From: VFMC01 sp046331225
GTDB lineage: Bacteria > Actinomycetota > Acidimicrobiia > Acidimicrobiales > Ilumatobacteraceae
Direction of reading: 5' to 3'
Assembly: GCA_046331225.1 (NCBI GenBank)
Contig: JAXLRF010000005.1
Location: 124,001-188,000 of the forward strand
Length of the DNA stretch: 64,000 nt
In this document: piece by piece, positions 58,818 through 64,000 of the stretch
Layout of the letters: every line of letters starts with the position of its first letter
Position numbering within the stretch: the stretch's first letter is position 1
The notes under the pieces: generated by a model
Databases searched by the model: none
What the model was told of the DNA's origin: nothing
The model's input: the letters and a program-made list of their open reading frames with translations, nothing else
Program-made: the position numbers and the translations under genes

Positions 58818-59480
58818 ATGTCGTCCACCCTGCCGCTCTCGCCCGACGAACTGCTCTCCACCACCCGTGCCGTGCGCAAGCGGCTCGACTTCGACCGGCC
58901 GGTGCCCGACGAGGTGATCCGCGAGTGCGTCGAGCTCGCGATGCAGTCGCCGAGCGGCTCGAACAACATGACGATGCAGTTCGTCGTCGTGCGCGACGAG
59001 GCCAAGCGCAAGGCGATCGGCGAGGTGTACCGCCAGTGCTACTCGATGTACCAGACCATGGACGGCGTCTACATCCGCACGATCGACAAGGGCGAGGAGT
59101 CGGCCAACGCACAGCAGCAGCGCAGCGCCGACTCCGCCGACTTCCTCGGCGAGCACATGGGCGACGCGCCGGCGCTGATCATCCCGTGCAACGCGGGTGG
59201 CCGGCTCGACAGCATGCCCGCCATGGTGACCGCGTCGATGGCCGCCAACGTGATGCCGGCCATGTGGAGCTTCATGCTCGCCGCCCGAGCGCGAGGCCTC
59301 GGCACCTGCTGGACCACCGTGCACCTGTTCATGGAGCAGGCGGTGGCCGACATCGTCGGTATCCCGTTCGACAGCGTGCAGCAGATCTGCCTGAGCCCGC
59401 TCGCCTACACCAAGGGCACCGACTTCAAGCCGGCGAGCCGCCCGGCCGCCGACTCGATCATCCACTGGGACCAGTGGTGA
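58818..59480 (+). CDS. Nitroreductase family FMN-dependent oxidoreductase
   Basis: A 220-residue flavoprotein of the nitroreductase family. TRAVRKRLDF near the N-terminus is the FMN-phosphate Arg motif, AMQSPSGSNNMTMQFVVV supplies FMN contacts, and ARGLGTCWTT lies in the C-terminal FMN site. The physiological substrate is unknown. It overlaps the methyltransferase gene by GTGA. Confidence 0.9.
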   Translation: MSSTLPLSPDELLSTTRAVRKRLDFDRPVPDEVIRECVELAMQSPSGSNNMTMQFVVVRDEAKRKAIGEVYRQCYSMYQTMDGVYIRTIDKGEESANAQQQRSADSADFLGEHMGDAPALIIPCNAGGRLDSMPAMVTASMAANVMPAMWSFMLAARARGLGTCWTTVHLFMEQAVADIVGIPFDSVQQICLSPLAYTKGTDFKPASRPAADSIIHWDQW

Positions 59481-60115
59481 CGATCGACCCGGTCATGCGC
59501 GCCCACGCGCTGGCGGCGAAGGGCTTCATGCCCGCCGACGAGGGCGACGCGCTGTACGACGCCGCGATCGAGGCCGGGCAGGCGTTGCCCGGTCTGCCCT
59601 TCGTCGAGATCGGCTCGTACTGCGGCCGGTCGACCGTGTGGCTCGGCGAGGCCGCGCGGCAGTGCCACACGGTGCTGTTCGCCGTCGACCACCATCGCGG
59701 CAGCGAGGAGAACCAGGCCGGCTGGGAGCACCACGACGCCACGGTCGTCGACCCGCGTATCGGCCGGATGGACACCCTGCCGATCTTCCGCTTCACGATC
59801 TACGAGGCCGGGCTCGAGGACCACGTCGTGGCGATGGTGGGCCAGTCGCCCACGGTGGCCGCGTACTGGCGCACCCCGGCGGCGTTCGTGTTCATCGACG
59901 GCGGCCACGGCGAGGCGCCCGCCCGGCTCGACTACGAGGGCTGGACCCCGCACGTGGCGATGGGCGGCACCCTCGCGATCCACGACGTCTTCCCCGATCC
60001 GGCCGACGGCGGACGCCCGCCCTACGAGCAGATCTTCCGGCCGGCCGTCGAGAGCGGTCGGTTCCGGCTCGTGTCCGCCACCGGCAGCTTGCGCGTCCTA
60101 CGCCGGGTCGACTGA
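59477..60115 (+). CDS. Class I methyltransferase-like protein (TylF/CmcI-type fold)
   Basis: A 212-residue protein. FVEIGSYCGRSTVWLGEAA is the SAM-binding motif I with Glu and Gly/Ser, AVDHHRGS the acidic loop after strand 2, and FVFIDGGHGEAPARLDYEGW the metal/substrate motif seen in O-methyltransferases of the CmcI/TylF type. Substrate unknown. GTGA overlap with the nitroreductase gene suggests a shared pathway. Confidence 0.82.
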   Translation: MTIDPVMRAHALAAKGFMPADEGDALYDAAIEAGQALPGLPFVEIGSYCGRSTVWLGEAARQCHTVLFAVDHHRGSEENQAGWEHHDATVVDPRIGRMDTLPIFRFTIYEAGLEDHVVAMVGQSPTVAAYWRTPAAFVFIDGGHGEAPARLDYEGWTPHVAMGGTLAIHDVFPDPADGGRPPYEQIFRPAVESGRFRLVSATGSLRVLRRVD

Positions 60116-60128
60116 CCACGCGAGCGGA

Positions 60129-61646
60129 TCAGACGAACTCGACGCCCTGCGCGAGCGGGAGGTCGTTCGAGTAGTTGATCGTGTTGGTGGTGCGGCGCAT
60201 GTAGGCCTTCCACGAGTCGCTGCCGCTCTCGCGACCACCGCCGGTCGACTTCTCGCCGCCGAAGGCCCCGCCGATCTCCGCACCGCTCGGTCCGATGTTG
60301 ACGTTGGCGATGCCGCAGTCGCTGCCGTCGGGCGCCATGAATCGTTCGGCGTCGCGCACGTCGGTGGTGAAGATGCTGCTCGCCAGGCCCTGCGGCACGC
60401 CGTTCTGCAGGGCGATCGCCTCGTCGAACTCGTCGTAGGCCATCACGTACAGGATCGGCGCGAACGTCTCGGTCGCCACGATGTCGGTCTGACCGGGCAT
60501 CGTGACGATCGCCGGGCGCACGTAGGCGGCATCGGGTGCCTCGTCGGCGAACAGCCGCTCGCCGCCCACCACCACATGGCCGCCGTCGGCCATCGCCGTG
60601 TCGAGCGCTGCCAGCATCCGATCGTGCGCTGCGGCGGTGACCAGCGGCCCGACGAGCGTGCCCGCCCGCAGCGGATCGCCGACGGGCAGCGACGCGAACG
60701 CGGTGCTCACCTTCGACACCACCTCGTCGAGGCGCGAGCGGTGCACGATCAGGCGCCGCAACGACGTGCAGCGCTGACCCGCGGTGCCCGCCGCGGCGAA
60801 CGTGACGCCGCGCACCACCAGCGCCATGTCGGCCGACGGCGTGATGATCGCTGCGTTGTTGCCGCCGAGCTCGAGGATCGACCGCCCGAAGCGGCCGGCC
60901 ACCACCGGCGCGACCTTGGCACCCATCGCGGTCGAACCGGTCGCGCTCACCAGCGGTACCCCGCGGTGCGCCACCAGCTCGGCGCCGACGCTGCCGTCGC
61001 CCAGCACCACCTGGTTGACGTCGGCGGGCGCTCCGACGGCTGCAGCCGCTCGCTGCAACAGCGCGTGGGTGGCGAGCGCGGTCAGCGGCGTCAGCTCGCT
61101 CGGCTTCCAGATCACCGTGTTGCCGCACACCAGGCCGAGCGCCGCGTTCCACGACCACACCGCCACCGGGAAGTTGAAGGCGGTGATCACCAGGTTGGGA
61201 CCGAGTGGATGCCATTGCTCCATCAGCCGGTGACCCGGCCGCTCGGAGGCGATCGTCAGGCCGTGCAGCTGGCGCGACAGGCCGACGGCGAAGTCGCAGA
61301 TGTCGATCATCTCCTGCACCTCGCCGAGCGCCTCGCTCTCGATCTTGCCGGCCTCGAGCTGCACCAGTCGGGCGAGATCGGCCTTGTGGGCCCGGAGGAG
61401 TTCGCCGAGCACGCGCACGAGCTCGCCGCGGCGCGGGGCGGGGGTGGTGCGCCACGCGGCGAACGCCTCGGCGGCACGACCCACGGCCTCCTCCGGCGCA
61501 GCCGTGCCGGCCACCTCGCCGAGGGGGCCGCCCGTGATCGGCGAGCGGGCGAGGTGCGGCCCTCCCTGGTGCAGGGCCGGCGCACCGCAGGCCGCGAGGG
61601 CGTCGGTGGCGAGGCGGACGAGCTGATCGGACGTGGTGATGCTCAC
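60129..61646 (-). CDS. Aldehyde dehydrogenase, ALDH7 (aminoadipate-semialdehyde dehydrogenase)-like
   Basis: A 505-residue enzyme close to antiquitin/AmaB, which oxidises alpha-aminoadipate semialdehyde (piperideine-6-carboxylate) in lysine breakdown. ITAFNFPVAVWSWN is the ALDH7 form of the nucleotide-site motif, ELGGNNA holds the general-base Glu, TAGQRCTSLRR the catalytic Cys, and the C-terminus has GIANVNIGPSGAEIGGAFGGEK, very typical of ALDH7. The GTG at 61646 is chosen since CATGAT lies 6 nt upstream. Its first 72 codons are copied at 63056-63271. Confidence 0.9.
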   Translation of the reverse strand: MSITTSDQLVRLATDALAACGAPALHQGGPHLARSPITGGPLGEVAGTAAPEEAVGRAAEAFAAWRTTPAPRRGELVRVLGELLRAHKADLARLVQLEAGKIESEALGEVQEMIDICDFAVGLSRQLHGLTIASERPGHRLMEQWHPLGPNLVITAFNFPVAVWSWNAALGLVCGNTVIWKPSELTPLTALATHALLQRAAAAVGAPADVNQVVLGDGSVGAELVAHRGVPLVSATGSTAMGAKVAPVVAGRFGRSILELGGNNAAIITPSADMALVVRGVTFAAAGTAGQRCTSLRRLIVHRSRLDEVVSKVSTAFASLPVGDPLRAGTLVGPLVTAAAHDRMLAALDTAMADGGHVVVGGERLFADEAPDAAYVRPAIVTMPGQTDIVATETFAPILYVMAYDEFDEAIALQNGVPQGLASSIFTTDVRDAERFMAPDGSDCGIANVNIGPSGAEIGGAFGGEKSTGGGRESGSDSWKAYMRRTTNTINYSNDLPLAQGVEFV

Positions 61647-62369
61647 GCCGCCATCATGCCAGGGGCCACCCGACGTCCTGGGTGCCACCCCGTCGCCCGT
61701 ACCTGCCCCGGTGAGTCAGCCGCGGCGCCCAGGACACCGACCTCGCGCCGATGGTCGTACGACTCACGTCCAGTGGCGGCGCGACCGCCGACGAGCGCAT
61801 CGTGCGCGGCGGTGCCGACGTCCGGCGCCATCGTCACGAAAGAGTTCCGCCATGTCACGAACCATCACCCGCCGCGGCCTGAGCGGCCTGAGCGGCCTCG
61901 CCGTCGCCGTCGCCCTCGCCCTCGCACCCGCTGGTGCCGCGTTCGCCCAGGGAGGCAGCGGCGGTGGCGGTGGCGGCGGAGGCGGCACGGGTGGCGGGGG
62001 TGGCGGCGGCACCACGACCACCTCCACGGGCACGATCAAGGGCACCTACGGTTCGGCCGTGCCGTGCGACGGCGGCAGCGTGCTCTCGGTGACCATCGGC
62101 AAGAGCAGCACCAAGGGTGTCGAGACGCTGCTGTTGATGTCGGGCACCACCGCCGGCTGGTGGATGTTCGAGCTGCGCGAGGACACCACGGGCAAGCTGT
62201 GGCAGGGCCACGGCACCACGATGACCGAGCTCGGCTCGACCGTCGCCCGCCTGACCACCGCCACCGGCGCCTCGCTGCCGAAGGGCACGTGGAACGTCAC
62301 CTACGACGCGGTGCGCCACGACGGCGCCTTCGACGGCCCGGTCCTCGAGAGCTGCCAGGCCACCTTCAC
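61431..62369. repeat. Direct segmental duplication, copy A
   Basis: This segment is repeated at 63056-64000 in the same orientation, offset 1625 bp (1631 bp after a 6-bp indel in the Gly-coding tract). It covers the first 72 codons of the ALDH7-like gene, the whole divergent promoter region and at least the first 172 codons of the secreted-protein gene. The left edge is sharp at 61431. The right edge is not reached within the window. Confidence 0.95.
61653..61658 (-). promoter_or_regulatory. -10-like element (CATGAT) of the ALDH7-like gene
   Basis: Ends 6 nt before the GTG at 61646. It is kept unchanged in the duplicated copy at 63278-63283. Confidence 0.45.
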
Positions 62370-62385
62370 GATCCTGGTCGCCTGA
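61852..62385 (+). CDS. Small secreted protein with Gly-rich segment, copy A
   Basis: A 177-residue exported protein of unknown function. It has a signal peptide with two Arg-rich turns (ITRRGLSGLSG) and a likely signal-peptidase site after AGAAFA (about residue 33). A Gly/Thr-rich linker (about 35-60) follows, then a compact beta-rich domain with two Cys (VPCDGGS and LESCQAT) that may pair. GAAAGAG about 9 nt before the ATG is a weak Shine-Dalgarno. A second copy lies 1.6 kb downstream. Confidence 0.8.
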   Translation: MSRTITRRGLSGLSGLAVAVALALAPAGAAFAQGGSGGGGGGGGGTGGGGGGGTTTTSTGTIKGTYGSAVPCDGGSVLSVTIGKSSTKGVETLLLMSGTTAGWWMFELREDTTGKLWQGHGTTMTELGSTVARLTTATGASLPKGTWNVTYDAVRHDGAFDGPVLESCQATFTILVA

Positions 62386-62425
62386 CCGACGACCCACGCC
62401 CGCCGCAGCCCGAGCGACCCCCGGC

Positions 62426-63271
62426 TCAGCCGCAGGCGTACTCGGGCTCGGCGGTGCGTGGGTGGAACACCGCCACGGTGCCGACGTCGGCGACCGAGAA
62501 CTCGACGGTGTCGTCGGCGGTCTTGGTGACCGTGCCGAACACGTAGGCGGTCGGTCCGTCGGCGATCTGCACGTCGCGCACCGGCCAGGTGGGCGGTGGC
62601 GGATCGGGCAGCGGCACCTCGGGCTCCCAGGCGCGCCCGTCGAGGTACATGCCTGCGCAACCGCCGAGTCCGAGCGGGTATCGACCGACCTGGCCGACCG
62701 ACATCGACGCGCTCGGATCGACGAGCGGCACGCTGCGGTCGGGCGGCTCGTACGGTGCCGGATCGACGGTCGGTGGCGGCGAGGCGCCGGTCCACTCGAG
62801 CAGCCGCACCCCGCCGGTCGAGTCGTCGGCGGCGGTGACGAGGATCGTCCCGTCGGGCCGGGTCCACAGGGTCGTCTGCGACCCGAGGCGCATGTCGTCG
62901 AGCTCCGGCACCACCACATCGGACCACTCGACGCCGTCGTCGGTGGTGACCATCACGAACTCGTGCTGCCAACAGCCGTCCGGGTCGTCGTAGCAGTAGT
63001 GCACGCTCGCGAGCCGTTGCCGCCCGACCAGACCGTAGAAGCGTCCGTCGATCGTGCGCGGGGCGGGGGTGGTGCGCCACGCGGCGAACGCCTCGGTGGC
63101 ACGACCCACGGCCTCGTCCGGCGCAGCCGTGCCGGCCACCTCGCCGAGGGGGCCGCCCGTGATCGGCGAGCGGGCGAGGTGCGGCCCTCCCTGGTGCAGG
63201 GCCGGCGCACCGCAGGCCGCGAGGGCGTCGGTGGCGAGGCGGACGAGCTGATCGGACGTGGTGATGCTCAC
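62426..63271 (-). CDS. Chimeric ORF: first 72 codons of the ALDH7-like gene fused to the 3' part of another gene
   Basis: A 281-residue open frame. Residues 1-72 repeat the N-terminus of the aldehyde dehydrogenase with two changes (a Glu to Asp and an Ala to Thr). From residue 73 (TIDGRFYGLVG) it continues in frame into an unrelated sequence that looks like the C-terminal part of a secreted or propeller-like protein (VMVTTDDGVEWSDV, LGLGGCAGMYLDGRAWEPE, PEYACG at the end). The catalytic part of the dehydrogenase is absent. It keeps the duplicated promoter region, so it may be expressed, but as a product of rearrangement it may equally be a pseudogene. Confidence 0.7.
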   Translation of the reverse strand: MSITTSDQLVRLATDALAACGAPALHQGGPHLARSPITGGPLGEVAGTAAPDEAVGRATEAFAAWRTTPAPRTIDGRFYGLVGRQRLASVHYCYDDPDGCWQHEFVMVTTDDGVEWSDVVVPELDDMRLGSQTTLWTRPDGTILVTAADDSTGGVRLLEWTGASPPPTVDPAPYEPPDRSVPLVDPSASMSVGQVGRYPLGLGGCAGMYLDGRAWEPEVPLPDPPPPTWPVRDVQIADGPTAYVFGTVTKTADDTVEFSVADVGTVAVFHPRTAEPEYACG

Positions 63272-63277
63272 GCCGCC

Positions 63278-63283
63278 ATCATG
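63278..63283 (-). promoter_or_regulatory. Duplicated -10-like element (CATGAT) of the chimeric ORF
   Basis: Copy of the box at 61653-61658, same 6-nt spacing to the GTG at 63271. Confidence 0.4.
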
Positions 63284-63476
63284 CCAGGGGCCACCCAACG
63301 TCCTGGGTGCCACCCCGTCGCCCGTACCTGCCCCGGTGAGTCACCCGTGGCGCCCAGGACACCGACCTCGCGCCGATGGTCGTACGACTCACGTCCAGTG
63401 GCGGCGCGACCGCCGACGAGCGCATCGTGCGCGGCGGTGCCGACGTCCGGCGCCATCGTCACGAAAGAGTTCCGCC

Positions 63477-64000
63477 ATGTCACGAACCATCACCCGCCGC
63501 GGCCTGAGCGGCCTGAGCGGCCTCGCCGTCGCCGTCGCCCTCGCCCTCGCACCCGCTGGTGCCGCGTTCGCCCAGGGAGGAAGCGGCGGTGGCGGCGGTG
63601 GCGGCGGCGGTGGCGGCACGGGTGGCGGTGGTGCCGGTGGCACCACGACCACCTCCACGGGCACGATCAAGGGCACCTACGGTTCGGCCGTGCCGTGCGA
63701 CGGCGGCAGCGTGCTCTCGGTGACCATCGGCAAGAGCAGCACGAAGGGTGTCGAGACGGTGCTGTTGATGTCGGGCACCACCGCCGGTTGGTGGATGTTC
63801 GAGCTGCGCGAGGACACCACGGGCAAGCTGTGGCAGGGCCACGGCACCACGATGACCGAGCTCGGCTCGACCGTCGCCCGCCTGACCACCGCCACCGGCG
63901 CCTCGCTGCCGAAGGGCACGTGGAACGTCACCTACGACGCGGTGCGCCACGACGGCGCGTTCGACGGCCCGGTCCTCGAGAGCTGCCAGGCCACCTTCAC
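63477..64000 (+). CDS. Small secreted protein with Gly-rich segment, copy B, 3' truncated by window
   Basis: Second copy of the gene at 61852, cut by the window end about five codons and a stop codon before the expected end. Signal peptide, Gly tract (two codons longer) and beta-rich domain are conserved, including both Cys. Most differences are silent or conservative (one Leu to Val), so the copy appears intact and perhaps functional. Confidence 0.8.
   Translation, partial: MSRTITRRGLSGLSGLAVAVALALAPAGAAFAQGGSGGGGGGGGGGGTGGGGAGGTTTTSTGTIKGTYGSAVPCDGGSVLSVTIGKSSTKGVETVLLMSGTTAGWWMFELREDTTGKLWQGHGTTMTELGSTVARLTTATGASLPKGTWNVTYDAVRHDGAFDGPVLESCQATF

Larger units (their letters stand above)
63056..64000. 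repeat. Direct segmental duplication, copy B (runs to the window end)
   Basis: Near-identical to 61431-62369. Differences seen include two substitutions in the ALDH part, a handful in the intergenic part, several in the secreted-protein gene and 6 extra bases in its Gly tract. The sequence before 63056 is unrelated to that before 61431. Confidence 0.95.

Noticed and set aside
61950..62030. G-rich tract considered as a regulatory G-quadruplex or sequencing error
   Set aside because: It is in frame, encodes a Gly linker, and recurs in the second copy with a whole-codon length difference.

Overview
The window is a 64 kb piece of a GC-rich actinobacterial chromosome, densely and almost continuously coding. 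Two WhiB-family regulators, a twin-arginine TatA, DUF3097 and DUF2342 proteins, a SenX3/RegX3-type phosphate system, many GTG starts and the familiar mycobacterial Rv0958/Rv0959-like AAA + VWA pair point to Actinomycetota. The secreted proteins with LDTR motifs and Thr-rich linkers and the overall gene mix suggest class Acidimicrobiia (Ilumatobacter-like); that placement is inference. No rRNA, tRNA, CRISPR array, prophage or insertion sequence was recognised.

Layout. 0-13.9 kb: 3' part of purH, an aldehyde dehydrogenase, an acyltransferase-SGNH membrane protein, malate dehydrogenase, HutD-like protein, DeoD-like nucleoside phosphorylase, an Fpg/SCP2 operon, a DUF3097 operon, a DUF4349 lipoprotein, a luciferase-like monooxygenase and a Gfo/Idh/MocA oxidoreductase. 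13.9-20.6 kb, membrane energetics: DedA, proton-pumping pyrophosphatase hppA and, divergently, sdhCAB. 20.6-33.1 kb: a GH2-like protein that lacks the usual nucleophile, a ChlI-like AAA ATPase and its ChlD-like VWA partner separated by three minus-strand genes (secreted protein, GH1-like protein, adenylate cyclase), an ECF sigma factor with a likely anti-sigma partner, a cNMP-binding protein and a large pyruvate-kinase-like protein. 33.1-36.6 kb: two whiB genes flanking tatA and a Calx-beta surface protein.

36.6-45.9 kb is a phosphate island: a small unknown gene, ppk, a PHO-box-like promoter, then pstS-pstC-pstA-pstB-phoU-histidine kinase-response regulator, all co-oriented. It joins phosphate uptake, sensing and polyphosphate storage. 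The kinase has no membrane segment. 45.9-60.1 kb holds a transporter, hydrolase, DUF2342, epimerase, a protease-like PDZ protein with a broken triad, MoaE, orphan MreB, and three short operons (enoyl-CoA hydratase/RNB nuclease/GNAT; TesB/sugar dehydrogenase; nitroreductase/methyltransferase).

60.1-64.0 kb carries the most unusual structure. A segment of at least 0.94 kb (first 72 codons of an ALDH7-like gene, its promoter region, and a divergent secreted-protein gene) is duplicated nearly perfectly 1.6 kb downstream. The copy is fused in frame to the 3' part of an unrelated gene, making a chimeric ORF.

Expression signals are distinctive. At more than twenty genes a TANNNT hexamer sits 5-9 nt before the start codon with no Shine-Dalgarno sequence, the arrangement of leaderless transcripts. 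This pattern was used to fix several starts. Inside operons genes are joined by GTGA, ATGA or TGATG stop/start overlaps.
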